From assembly GCF_014652575.1 (NCBI RefSeq), contig NZ_BMZB01000001.1:620001-684000 (forward strand): a stretch of 64,000 nucleotides of DNA. The letters are read 5' to 3'. The position numbers and the translations under genes were made by a program. Below, in pieces: positions 25,953-33,660 of this stretch; position 1 is the first letter of the stretch, and each line of letters starts with the position of its first letter. The notes beneath the pieces were generated by a model, which ran no database searches, was not told the origin of the DNA, and saw only the letters and a list, made by a program, of their open reading frames with translations. Source of the stretch: Asticcacaulis endophyticus (GTDB lineage Bacteria > Pseudomonadota > Alphaproteobacteria > Caulobacterales > Caulobacteraceae).

Positions 25953-27326
25953 TTAAGTATTCATGCTTTGGAAGAATTCGCCATTGGTTTTTGTCTGGCG
26001 CAGCTTGTCGATCAGGAACTCGATCGCATCCTGCGGACCCATAGGGTTAAGGATACGGCGCAGGACATAGGTCTTTTGCAGCACATCCTTCGGCGTGAGC
26101 AGGTCTTCCTTACGGGTACCGGACTTGAGGATATCCATCGCCGGGAAGACGCGCTTATCGGCCACTTTCCGATCCAGTACGATTTCCGAGTTACCGGTGC
26201 CCTTGAATTCTTCGAAGATGACTTCGTCCATCCGTGAGCCGGTATCAATCAGGGCGGTAGCGATAATGGTCAGCGAGCCGCCTTCTTCGATGTTACGCGC
26301 AGCCCCAAAGAAACGCTTCGGACGTTGCAGAGCATTGGCATCCACACCGCCGGTCAACACCTTACCCGATGACGGCACAACGGTATTATAGGCACGGCCC
26401 AGACGGGTGATGGAATCGAGCAGAATGACCACATCGCGTTTGTGTTCGACCAGACGCTTGGCCTTTTCGATCACCATTTCGGCGACCTGAACGTGGCGGG
26501 TCGCCGGCTCATCAAAGGTCGAGGCAATGACTTCGCCGCGCACGGTGCGCTGCATGTCGGTCACTTCTTCCGGGCGTTCATCGATCAGCAGCACAATCAG
26601 GTAGCACTCAGGGTGATTGGCGGCGATTGACTTGGCAATATTCTGCAACATCATCGTCTTACCGACGCGCGGCGGGGCCACAATCAAACACCGCTGGCCC
26701 TTACCGAGGGGTGCGACGATATCGATGATCCGGCCGGAACGATCGCGAATGGTCGGATCTTCCATTTCCATCGTCATGCGCTCATCAGGATAGAGCGGCG
26801 TCAGGTTATCGAAATGAACCTTATGGCGGGTGGCTTCGGGGTCTTCGAAATTAATGGTCGCGACTTTGAGCAGCGCGAAATAGCGCTCACCCTCACGCGG
26901 GCTGCGGATCTGGCCTTCAATCGTATCACCCGTGCGCAGACCGTAGCGGCGGATTTGCTGAGGGCTGACATAGATGTCATCCGGGCCCGGCAGATAGTTG
27001 GCTTCGGGCGAACGCAGGAAGCCGAACCCGTCCTGGAGCACTTCAATCACACCGGAACCTGAGATTTCGACACCCTCTTCGGCCAGAACCTTGAGGATGG
27101 CAAACATCATGTCCTGCTTGCGCATATTATTGGCGTTTTCAACACCAAGCGTTTCCGCAAACGCCAACAGGTCCGCTGGCGATTTTTCCTTCAGTTCCTG
27201 AAGCGACATGGACTGTGGGTTGGCAATGTCTTCGGCACCGTCCCCAGACTCATCACCATTTAGGTCCAGATCCGTCTCTTCAGCTTCTTGGTCTGGCGTC
27301 GGTTCAAATTCGTTTTCGTCTTGCAT
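25953..27326 (-). CDS. rho: Transcription termination factor Rho
   Basis: Hexameric RNA helicase ending untranslated transcripts. 457 aa from the ATG at 27326. It has an acidic N-terminal extension ([19 protein letters not shown]) of about 35 residues, then the Rho-N domain ([20 protein letters not shown] trimmed to [13 protein letters not shown]), cold-shock RNA-binding domain with GFGFLRS, and ATPase with P-loop [12 protein letters not shown]-loop and R-loop sequences are intact ([20 protein letters not shown] shortened). The acidic extension is found in other Caulobacterales Rho proteins to my knowledge. Confidence 0.96.
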   Translation of the reverse strand: MQDENEFEPTPDQEAEETDLDLNGDESGDGAEDIANPQSMSLQELKEKSPADLLAFAETLGVENANNMRKQDMMFAILKVLAEEGVEISGSGVIEVLQDGFGFLRSPEANYLPGPDDIYVSPQQIRRYGLRTGDTIEGQIRSPREGERYFALLKVATINFEDPEATRHKVHFDNLTPLYPDERMTMEMEDPTIRDRSGRIIDIVAPLGKGQRCLIVAPPRVGKTMMLQNIAKSIAANHPECYLIVLLIDERPEEVTDMQRTVRGEVIASTFDEPATRHVQVAEMVIEKAKRLVEHKRDVVILLDSITRLGRAYNTVVPSSGKVLTGGVDANALQRPKRFFGAARNIEEGGSLTIIATALIDTGSRMDEVIFEEFKGTGNSEIVLDRKVADKRVFPAMDILKSGTRKEDLLTPKDVLQKTYVLRRILNPMGPQDAIEFLIDKLRQTKTNGEFFQSMNT

Positions 27327-27407
27327 AGACCTGGTCTCACGATGGCGGCGTCCGCGATGAATCACAGACGGTTTGTCTGCGCTGCGCGAACCCCATAAGG
27401 TTTATAT

Positions 27408-27431
27408 AGGACGCCAATAGCGAAGCGTCCT
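27408..27431 (-). other. Hairpin in the rho leader region
   Basis: AGGACGC / GCGTCCT arms with a 10-base loop lie about 80-105 bases upstream of the rho ATG, in a 250-bp gap after hemJ. rho is autoregulated in many bacteria through its leader, so this may matter, but no T-run is present. The rest of the gap shows no gene. Confidence 0.3.
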
Positions 27432-27579
27432 GAATGAATTGTTCTTGAAAAGGCCAACCAGCAGAACCGTGGCGCCTGTCTTAAGATTTGAGGATCAGAT
27501 CTAAACCCGATACATACTCAATTTGCAGGGAACCCTTACACCACGCTAAATTTCGGTCAAGTCAATTTTGATTGAGGGG

Positions 27580-28026
27580 TCACGCCCCAAATTCCAGCGT
27601 CACCGCCAAAACCATAATGATGGCAATCACAAACGGCACTTCGTTGACGATACGCCAGTATTTTTCGGAGCCGATATCCTCACCGCGATCAAGCTTTTTA
27701 AATGTCACCGTCAGGTAATGATGCCAGCCGGTGATGGCAATAATCCCGGCGATCTTGGTCAGAAACCACGCTTGGGTAAGGAACCCTGCCCCACGCGCCT
27801 TGTAGTCGATATAGATCAGGCCGCACCCAAATATCCACGCCGCGATCATGGCCGGGTTCATAATCAGCTTGATCAGTTTGCGCTCCATCATCCGAAAGAC
27901 CGATGTAACCTCAGCCTTATCGTGGTTCTGGATATGATAGATGAAAATCCGCGGCAGATATAACAACCCCGCCATCCACGCGATCACCGACAGGATATGC
28001 AGGGCGCGAAACAGATCATAGTTCAT
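27580..28026 (-). CDS. hemJ: Protoporphyrinogen IX oxidase HemJ
   Basis: Inner-membrane enzyme converting protoporphyrinogen IX to protoporphyrin IX, the step before iron insertion. It has 148 aa with four hydrophobic helices. The HemJ features are an N-terminal helix with conserved His (LFRALHILSVIAWMAGL), the loop LPRIFIYH, the MERKL motif, and the WHHYL segment. The gene lies directly after hemH (1 base between), consistent with hemE-hemH-hemJ as one haem operon. Confidence 0.92.
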   Translation of the reverse strand: MNYDLFRALHILSVIAWMAGLLYLPRIFIYHIQNHDKAEVTSVFRMMERKLIKLIMNPAMIAAWIFGCGLIYIDYKARGAGFLTQAWFLTKIAGIIAITGWHHYLTVTFKKLDRGEDIGSEKYWRIVNEVPFVIAIIMVLAVTLEFGA

Positions 28027-28027
28027 C

Positions 28028-29053
28028 TTAGGCGGCCTTTAGTTTCGGGCAGTGTTTGTGACAGGTTGCGCACGCATGGTCGCTGATGACGGCATCGGTC
28101 GTGGCCAGCGCCTTAAGCACCTGATCCCCCAAAGCGCGAATATAATCAGGATTCGTGCCGACCGCAGGTACCCGGATATAATCGGTCACCCCGGCTTCAT
28201 CAGCCAGATGCTTATATTCGATGTCGAGTTCCACAAGCGTTTCAATATGTTCCGAAACAAAGGCAATCGGTACCAAGACTATGTTTTTACCCGATTTCCC
28301 GGTCTGAGTGATCGTATCGTCAGTCGCCGGTCCGATCCATTTCAGCGGCCCTACCCGGCTCTGGTAACAGATCACATGGTCGATATCGCTGTTAAGTTCG
28401 GCCATGACCTTGGCCACGGTCGCTTCGACCTGCGCCTTATAAGGATCACCTTCCTGGATGACTTTTTCAGGCAAACCATGTGCCGAAAACAGAATCCGGT
28501 AGCCGTTCGGGTTCTTGATGTCCTTGATAGCCGCGCGGATCAGATCGACCTGCGCCTTGATGAAGAAGTCGTTTTCGGGATAGCAGCACACGGCGGTAAC
28601 CTTGGCGCGACCCTTATAGGCCGCCTTAAACGCCACCAGTGACGACAGGGTCGTGGTCTTGGAAAACTGCGGATAGAGCGGCAACAGTACAATCTCATCC
28701 GGCGCCCACGTCTCTATCTCTTTGACGGTATCCTCAACAAACGGATGCCAGTAGCGCATGCCTATAAAAGTCTTAACCTCAGCGCCTTTGATGGTCTTCT
28801 GGCAATGGGCCGCCAAAGCCTCAGCCTGCGCCTGTGTTTGCGCCAATATGGGTGAGCCGCCGCCCATGAAGTTATAGTTGGCCTGAGCCGGTTTTTCGCG
28901 CGTCGTCGATATCAGCCGGGCTACAAAATGACGCAGGCCAAACGGCAGGCTGATGATATATTTGTCTTTAAACAGGTTATAGAGAAACGGTTTGACGTCC
29001 TTTGATTCCAAAGGCCCGCCCAGATTGAACAGTAAAACCGCAACTTTTTTCAT
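28028..29053 (-). CDS. hemH: Ferrochelatase
   Basis: Inserts ferrous iron into protoporphyrin IX. It has 341 aa from the ATG at 29053 (one-base overlap with the hemE stop). Markers: LLFNLGGPLESKDVKPFLYN shortened to NLGGP, SAHGLPEKVI with the catalytic His, and EHIETLVELDIEY with the catalytic Glu. The C-terminus carries DHACATCHKHCPKL, a cysteine-rich tail like that of ferrochelatases reported to hold a [2Fe-2S] cluster, including that of Caulobacter. Confidence 0.95.
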   Translation of the reverse strand: MKKVAVLLFNLGGPLESKDVKPFLYNLFKDKYIISLPFGLRHFVARLISTTREKPAQANYNFMGGGSPILAQTQAQAEALAAHCQKTIKGAEVKTFIGMRYWHPFVEDTVKEIETWAPDEIVLLPLYPQFSKTTTLSSLVAFKAAYKGRAKVTAVCCYPENDFFIKAQVDLIRAAIKDIKNPNGYRILFSAHGLPEKVIQEGDPYKAQVEATVAKVMAELNSDIDHVICYQSRVGPLKWIGPATDDTITQTGKSGKNIVLVPIAFVSEHIETLVELDIEYKHLADEAGVTDYIRVPAVGTNPDYIRALGDQVLKALATTDAVISDHACATCHKHCPKLKAA

Positions 29054-30096
29054 CAGCCCCTGATCCGTTTCAAAGCCAGCTCGACATGGGCAATCGGCGT
29101 ATCTAAAAAGATACCGTGACCCAGATTGAAGATGTAAGGCCCCTGCCCCCACGCTTCCATCAACCGGTCAATGGCTGCATCAAGGGCCACACCGCCCGAT
29201 CTTAACACTACGGGATCGAGCGCGCCCTGGATCGGTTTTATCTTTTGTAATTCACGGCCAAGCTTCAGTGGCGTCGCGGTGCCCAGCGCCAGAGCCTCGA
29301 CATTAACGGCCTCAAGATAATCGAACAGCCGCACTTCTGATCCGCGTGGAAAGCCGATGATCGGTAGTGTCACGCCTAGCGCCCTCACCCGCGCGATCAG
29401 CTTTTGGTGCGGCTCGATAATCAGTTGATGAAAGTACGGATCTGGCAACCCTTCCGCCCAGCTTTCAAAGATTTTAAGCACCTGCGCGCCAGAGTCCGCC
29501 TGCATCTTCAGATAATGGGCCGACGCTTCGATGACGATATCCATCAGTTGCGCGACATAGACCGGATTGTCATAGACAAAGGCCCGGATCAGGGTGCGAT
29601 CCTGCGCTTTACGACCGTTGAGCATATAGGTCATTACCGTCCACGGCCCGCCGCAAAACCCGATCAACGTCGTTTTATCCGTATCGAGCGCCGCCCGCAC
29701 CCGCATCAGGGTTTCACCGACGTTTTTAAGGTGCACGCCCGCCTGCCCGGCCAGATCACGCATGGCCTCTAACGCGGGTAGTTCTCCTAAGACCGGCCCC
29801 TCACCGGCTTCGAAGGCGACGTTCTGACCCAAGGCCTGTGGGATCACCAGTATGTCTGAAAACAGGATCGCCGCATCGAATCCAAAGCGCCTTATCGGCT
29901 GCAAAGTGGCCTCAGCCGCCTTCTCCGGATTGAGGCAGAACGAGATGAAATCAGGTGTGGTGGCGCGTAAAGCCCTGTATTCCGGCAAGTAGCGTCCGGC
30001 CTGACGCATAAACCATACCGGCGGTATGGCTTGGGTTTGGCCATTTAGTGCCTTAAGGATCGGGGCCATAGGCACTGAGGAAGGTTCAATCGTCAT
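29053..30096 (-). CDS. hemE: Uroporphyrinogen decarboxylase
   Basis: Converts uroporphyrinogen III to coproporphyrinogen III. 347 aa. PPVWFMRQAGRYLPEYR is the family signature near the N-terminus; AAILFSDILVIPQALG, GFCGGPWTVMTYML and GNLGHG-like FNLGHGI near the C-terminus are present. The ATG at 30096 is chosen since further upstream codons would extend a non-conserved hydrophobic leader into the origin region. In Caulobacter hemE likewise borders the chromosome origin and is transcribed out of it. Confidence 0.95.
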   Translation of the reverse strand: MTIEPSSVPMAPILKALNGQTQAIPPVWFMRQAGRYLPEYRALRATTPDFISFCLNPEKAAEATLQPIRRFGFDAAILFSDILVIPQALGQNVAFEAGEGPVLGELPALEAMRDLAGQAGVHLKNVGETLMRVRAALDTDKTTLIGFCGGPWTVMTYMLNGRKAQDRTLIRAFVYDNPVYVAQLMDIVIEASAHYLKMQADSGAQVLKIFESWAEGLPDPYFHQLIIEPHQKLIARVRALGVTLPIIGFPRGSEVRLFDYLEAVNVEALALGTATPLKLGRELQKIKPIQGALDPVVLRSGGVALDAAIDRLMEAWGQGPYIFNLGHGIFLDTPIAHVELALKRIRG

Positions 30097-30270
30097 ATCT
30101 GCCACAACTAACTTGGTCAAGCCTGCCGTATTATCCGGATATGGGCTCCAATGACATAATAAAATAATAAAAGGAAGCAGTGGTAGTAGGTGGCTTAATG
30201 AACGGGACAATTTGGCGCACGCACGCGCTTATCACGGGTTTTTCACAGTTCGGAATTAATGAAAAATTTA

Positions 30271-30291
30271 CTTTTCACAGCCTGTGAAAAG
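30271..30291. repeat. Origin palindrome
   Basis: Arms CTTTTCACAG (30271-30280) and CTGTGAAAAG (30282-30291) with one central C, perfect. A third copy of TTTTCACAG lies at 30240-30248. The motif shares TTxTCACA with weak DnaA-type sites. Confidence 0.85.
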
Positions 30292-30321
30292 GCGGGATAA
30301 TTAACCAAATATTAGGAATCC

Positions 30322-30336
30322 TTAAAAAATTCTTAA
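30322..30336. promoter_or_regulatory. CtrA binding box in the origin
   Basis: TTAA-AAAATTC-TTAA, exact TTAA-N7-TTAA spacing. Six bases upstream begins the CcrM site GAATC, and a further TTAAC half-site follows at 30340-30344. Confidence 0.75.
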
Positions 30337-30363
30337 TGCTTAACGGGAGGTAAATATACAGGG

Positions 30364-30379
30364 TTAATGAAAGATTAAC
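30364..30379. promoter_or_regulatory. CtrA binding box in the origin (full consensus)
   Basis: TTAA-TGAAAGA-TTAAC, a perfect match to the CtrA full site, directly abutting the DnaA-like box. The layout suggests competition between CtrA and DnaA, as in the Caulobacter origin. Confidence 0.85.
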
Positions 30380-30388
30380 TTACCCACA
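30380..30388 (+). promoter_or_regulatory. DnaA-box-like site
   Basis: TTACCCACA differs from the consensus TTATCCACA at one base. It starts at the base after the CtrA full site. Confidence 0.6.
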
Positions 30389-30420
30389 ATGGGCCCGATA
30401 TAAAACCCCCAGCGCGCCGG

Positions 30421-30472
30421 ATTGGGGAAAATCACGGGGCGCTTGCAGGATATCTTAACCCTTTTCCCCAAT
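30421..30472. repeat. Inverted repeat ATTGGGGAAAA in the origin
   Basis: ATTGGGGAAAA (30421-30431) and its exact complement TTTTCCCCAAT (30462-30472) are 30 bases apart; each is followed by ATCAC(A/G)GGGG-like sequence. A third copy, TTTTCCCCAAA, is at 30534-30544. Confidence 0.75.
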
Positions 30473-30601
30473 CACAGGGGCAGGGCACAGCGCTTGACTT
30501 GCCGGGGGAATTACGCACGAACTTATACGCGGGTTTTCCCCAAATTCGATACACAGATATATTTTACCATCTTTGAAAACTGTAAGCCGAAAGCCGGAAT
30601 T

Positions 30602-31471
30602 ATGACCTCGGACAGCCTGAAAACCTTATCCTCTAAGATTGGCACCTATTTTCATGTCCATCTGGTCTCGGACTCAACCGGCGAAACCCTTAATGCTTTG
30701 GCGAAGGCGGCGGCGGCCCGCTTTGAAGGCATTTTGCCGATTGAACACATCTATGTGCTGATCCGCTCACCCAAGCAGCTTGACCGGGCCCTGGTCGAGA
30801 TCGAAAGCTTTCCGGGCATTGTTTTGCATACCATTGTCGATTCCGAGCTGCGCACAAATCTGGAGATCCGCTGCCGTGAACTGGATATACCGGCGATCGG
30901 TGTGCTTGACCCTATGGTGGTGGCGTTTTCGCGTTATCTGGGGGCGGCGGTCTCCAAGCGCATTGGCGCCCAGCACAATCTTGATAATGAATATTTTGAG
31001 CGTATCGAGGCGCTGAACTATGCCATTGCCCATGATGATGGCGCTCTAGCCGACCGTCTGGCCCAGGCCGAAGTCATTCTGGTCGGCGTTTCGCGTACCT
31101 CAAAGACACCGACCTGCATCTATCTGGCTCACCGCGGCATCAAGGCCGCCAATATTCCGCTGGTGCCGGGCAGTCCGCTGCCCGAAGAAATTGATAATCT
31201 GACCGAGCCCTTGATTGTCGGCCTGATTGCGTCACCGGAGCGGCTGATTTCTATCCGCAAAAACCGGCTGCTGTCGCTCAATAATGACGACCGGCCCTCG
31301 ACCTATACCGATACCGAGGCCGTCCGAAATGAGATCATCGCCGCCCGCCGGTTTTTTGAGCGTAAAGAGTGGCCGGTGATCGATGTCACCCGCCGCAGTA
31401 TCGAAGAAACCTCAGCCGCGATTATCAGCCTGTTGAACGAGAAACGCACAGGTCGTTTAGGCGGGATTTAA
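30602..31471 (+). CDS. Pyruvate,phosphate dikinase / PEP synthase regulatory protein (DUF299)
   Basis: Bifunctional kinase and phosphorylase that switches PPDK or PEP synthase on and off. It has 289 aa. HLVSDSTGETLNALAKAAAA at the N-terminus and the P-loop-like GVSRTSKTPTCIYLA are the family hallmarks, followed by KAANIPLVPG and GLIASPERLISIR. The ATG at 30602 has GGA upstream; an open frame continues back to 30422 through the origin, but those codons are not conserved. First gene right of the origin, as in Caulobacter. Confidence 0.92.
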   Translation: MTSDSLKTLSSKIGTYFHVHLVSDSTGETLNALAKAAAARFEGILPIEHIYVLIRSPKQLDRALVEIESFPGIVLHTIVDSELRTNLEIRCRELDIPAIGVLDPMVVAFSRYLGAAVSKRIGAQHNLDNEYFERIEALNYAIAHDDGALADRLAQAEVILVGVSRTSKTPTCIYLAHRGIKAANIPLVPGSPLPEEIDNLTEPLIVGLIASPERLISIRKNRLLSLNNDDRPSTYTDTEAVRNEIIAARRFFERKEWPVIDVTRRSIEETSAAIISLLNEKRTGRLGGI

Positions 31472-31472
31472 A

Positions 31473-31490
31473 CAGGGGACTTGTCCCCTG
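31473..31490. repeat. Palindromic repeat, family A, copy 5
   Basis: CAGGGGACTTGTCCCCTG, perfect 8-bp stem, followed by CACCCCG as in copy 1 at 1561. It begins two bases after the stop of the dikinase-regulator gene. Confidence 0.8.
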
Positions 31491-31547
31491 CACCCCGAAA
31501 CGATAATTCATCACGTCTCTATGGGGTTGTTCACCCGGTTATGGGGT

Positions 31548-31568
31548 GCAGGGGTTTGCAACCCCTGC
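31548..31568. repeat. Palindromic repeat, family A, copy 6
   Basis: Arms GCAGGGGTT (31548-31556) and AACCCCTGC (31560-31568) with loop TGC, preceded by ATGGGGT. It faces copy 5 across 57 bases, repeating the paired arrangement at 1561/1632, and ends 22 bases before maf. Confidence 0.8.
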
Positions 31569-31589
31569 GAAAAGAAAAGCTTATCTAAT

Positions 31590-32186
31590 ATGACTGAAAA
31601 CCTGATCCTTGCTTCCGGCTCTAAAATCCGCGCCACCTTGCTGACCAATGCGGGTTTAAGCTTTGACGTTATGCCCGCCCATATCGACGAAGAGGCGATT
31701 AAGGATGAATATCTTGCCCGCGCCCATAGCCCTAAATCAGTGGCGCTGAAACTGGCGCAAGAAAAGGCGCTGCACATATCTCTGCGTCACGACGGTCTGG
31801 TGATCGGTGCGGATTCGGTGGTTGAGATTGAGCGCGACCTGATCAGCAAATCAGACACTTTCGATGCGGCGAAAGCCCTGCTTAAGCGTTTCAGCGGCCA
31901 GACCCATTATCTGCATTCCGCCGTCGCTCTGGCTCAGGGCGGGCAGATTGTCTGGTCGCATGTCGGCACGGCTGAACTGAGCGTGCGCCGCCTGAACGAT
32001 GCTTTTATCGATGGCTATCTGGCGCAGGCTGGCGAAGAGGTGTTGAAAAGCGTAGGCTGTTACCAACTCGAAGGGCTGGGCCTGCAACTGTTTGATGATA
32101 TTCGCGGCGATTATTTTACAATCCTGGGCCTGCCCATGCTGCCACTGCTAAACCAACTGCGTCATCTGGAGGTCATTGCGTCATGA
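31590..32186 (+). CDS. maf: Maf-family nucleotide pyrophosphatase
   Basis: House-cleaning nucleoside-triphosphate pyrophosphatase for modified or non-canonical nucleotides, linked to septum control in some bacteria. 198 aa. LILASGSKIRATLL is a Maf opening with the usual R-R reduced to I-R. VIGADSVVEIE, FSGQTHYLHSAVAL, and the Ca-binding/active region YQLEGLGLQLFDDIRGDY are present. ATG at 31590 chosen at the conserved start. Overlaps aroE by four bases (ATGA). Confidence 0.9.
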   Translation: MTENLILASGSKIRATLLTNAGLSFDVMPAHIDEEAIKDEYLARAHSPKSVALKLAQEKALHISLRHDGLVIGADSVVEIERDLISKSDTFDAAKALLKRFSGQTHYLHSAVALAQGGQIVWSHVGTAELSVRRLNDAFIDGYLAQAGEEVLKSVGCYQLEGLGLQLFDDIRGDYFTILGLPMLPLLNQLRHLEVIAS

Positions 32187-33028
32187 TTGAGACCTTACCC
32201 ACAGGGGCGGCGAAAGTGGCCGGCGTGGTTGGCCAGCCAATCCATCAGTCGTTGAGCCCCTTTTTGCATAATGCCTGGTTGCGGGAGTTGCGACTGAACG
32301 GGGTTTATGTGCCGTTTTCGCCAAAGGATGAGCACGGCTTTGAACGTCTGATCCTGTCGTGCCGTACCAATGGTATCAAAGGATTGAACGTCACCGCCCC
32401 ATTTAAGGAAATCGCTCTTAAGCTGGCCGACAGCTATTCCGATATTGCGCTTTCCTGCGGCTCGGCCAATCTACTGACCTTTGATGATGAGGGCCATGTC
32501 CATGCCGATTCCACCGATGGCTTTGGCCTGATCCGGGCGTTTGAACTGCAATCGCCGGGTTGCGATCTGACGAAACCGGTGGCAATCATGGGGGCAGGGG
32601 GTGCGGCCCGCGCGGTGATCGCGGCCCTGCTGGCCAGGGGCTGCACCGATGTGCGCATTGTTAATCGTACTATCGCCCGTGCCGAAGAACTGGTGTTCGC
32701 CTTCAAAGACGGCGTGTCGGCCTTTGATGTCACCCAGATCGCGCGGGCTTTTGACGGAGTGAGCGCGATCATCAATGCGGCGTCCGGCGGGCCCTTGCCG
32801 CTGTTTGACCACGCCCCAGATCAGGCAACGGCGATGGACATGACCTATCGGCCACTCAAAACGGCGTGGTTACAGGCCGCGGAGGCGAGGGGGCTTAAGC
32901 TGGTCGATGGTCTGAACATGCTGATCGAACAGGCGCGGCCGTCGTTTGAAGCCTTTTATAGCGAAGCGCCGCCTGCCGAACTTGATATCCGCGATCTGGC
33001 CCTGCGCTATCTGGGGGAAGTTCTGTGA
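32183..33028 (+). CDS. aroE: Shikimate dehydrogenase
   Basis: NADPH-dependent reduction of 3-dehydroshikimate to shikimate. It has 281 aa. Substrate site SLSPFLHN and catalytic Lys/Asp in NVTAPFKEIAL and STDGFGLIRA; NADP fold IMGAGGAARAVIAALLARG and the adenosine-phosphate-binding IVNRTIARAEEL. C-terminal GLNMLIEQARPSFE is the AroE signature. Four-base overlaps with maf upstream and coaE downstream indicate translational coupling. Confidence 0.95.
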   Translation: MIETLPTGAAKVAGVVGQPIHQSLSPFLHNAWLRELRLNGVYVPFSPKDEHGFERLILSCRTNGIKGLNVTAPFKEIALKLADSYSDIALSCGSANLLTFDDEGHVHADSTDGFGLIRAFELQSPGCDLTKPVAIMGAGGAARAVIAALLARGCTDVRIVNRTIARAEELVFAFKDGVSAFDVTQIARAFDGVSAIINAASGGPLPLFDHAPDQATAMDMTYRPLKTAWLQAAEARGLKLVDGLNMLIEQARPSFEAFYSEAPPAELDIRDLALRYLGEVL

Positions 33029-33654
33029 TCAAAAAGCCTGTAATAAGATTGGGCCTGACCGGCTCAATTGGCATGGGCAAATCGACGGTCGCGAAGATGT
33101 TCGCGGATCTGGGCGTGCCGGTCTGGGATGCTGATGAGGTGGTCCATCGGCTCTATGCGACCTCGCAACCTCTGAAGGATAAGCTATGTGCGGCGTTCGG
33201 GGTGATCTTAAAAGACAACAGCATTGACCGCGCCCGTTTGTCGGAAATCCTGAAAGCTGATCCGTCGAAGTTTGCGGTACTGGACGCCATTGTCCATCCT
33301 TTGGTGCGCGAAGATCGTGCGGACTTTATGGAGAGCCACCTGGAGACGCTGCTGGTTCTGGCTGATATTCCGCTGCTGTATGAGACTGGGTCTGAGAAAA
33401 ACCTCGACTATGTTGTGGTGGTAAGTGCCCCGGCTGAGGTGCAAAAAGCGCGCGTCATGGCCCGCCCCGGCATGACCGAGACCAAGTTCAATGACATTCT
33501 GTCGCGCCAGATCAGCGATGCTGAGAAACGTCGTCGGGCTGACTTTCTGATCCTGACCGATCAGCCGCTTGAGGCGACCCGCGCCGAGGTGGCGGCACTG
33601 TACACCAAATTAATCTCCGGCAATCTGGACAAACCCCTGCGAAGCAACCCATAA
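33025..33654 (+). CDS. coaE: Dephospho-CoA kinase
   Basis: Last step of coenzyme A synthesis. 209 aa. P-loop LTGSIGMGKSTVAKMFADLG near residues 11-30, DADEVVHRLY, HPLVRED, and LADIPLLYETG (lid and CoA site) are intact, and the C-terminal helix is usual. It overlaps aroE by four bases and is followed by dnaQ after 6 bases. Confidence 0.95.
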   Translation: MIKKPVIRLGLTGSIGMGKSTVAKMFADLGVPVWDADEVVHRLYATSQPLKDKLCAAFGVILKDNSIDRARLSEILKADPSKFAVLDAIVHPLVREDRADFMESHLETLLVLADIPLLYETGSEKNLDYVVVVSAPAEVQKARVMARPGMTETKFNDILSRQISDAEKRRRADFLILTDQPLEATRAEVAALYTKLISGNLDKPLRSNP

Positions 33655-33660
33655 AAAAGC

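Larger units (their letters stand above)
30097..30601. other. oriC: Probable chromosomal replication origin (Cori-like)
   Basis: A 505-bp AT-rich gap between hemE (leftward) and the PPDK-regulator gene (rightward), the same neighbours that flank the Caulobacter origin. It contains one perfect CtrA full site and a second with both TTAA halves, two one-mismatch CtrA sites (30256-30271, 30301-30315), a DnaA-like box, a GAATC CcrM site (30316-30320), a perfect 10-bp palindrome and three TTTTCCCCAA copies. ParA/ParB/parS are 5-10 kb to the left. Nearby genes on both sides run away from it. The identification rests on synteny and motifs; GC skew was not computed. Confidence 0.85.

Noticed and set aside
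30422-30601. 60-codon upstream extension of the dikinase-regulator gene
   Set aside because: It runs through the origin repeats and is not conserved; the ATG at 30602 has a ribosome-binding site.
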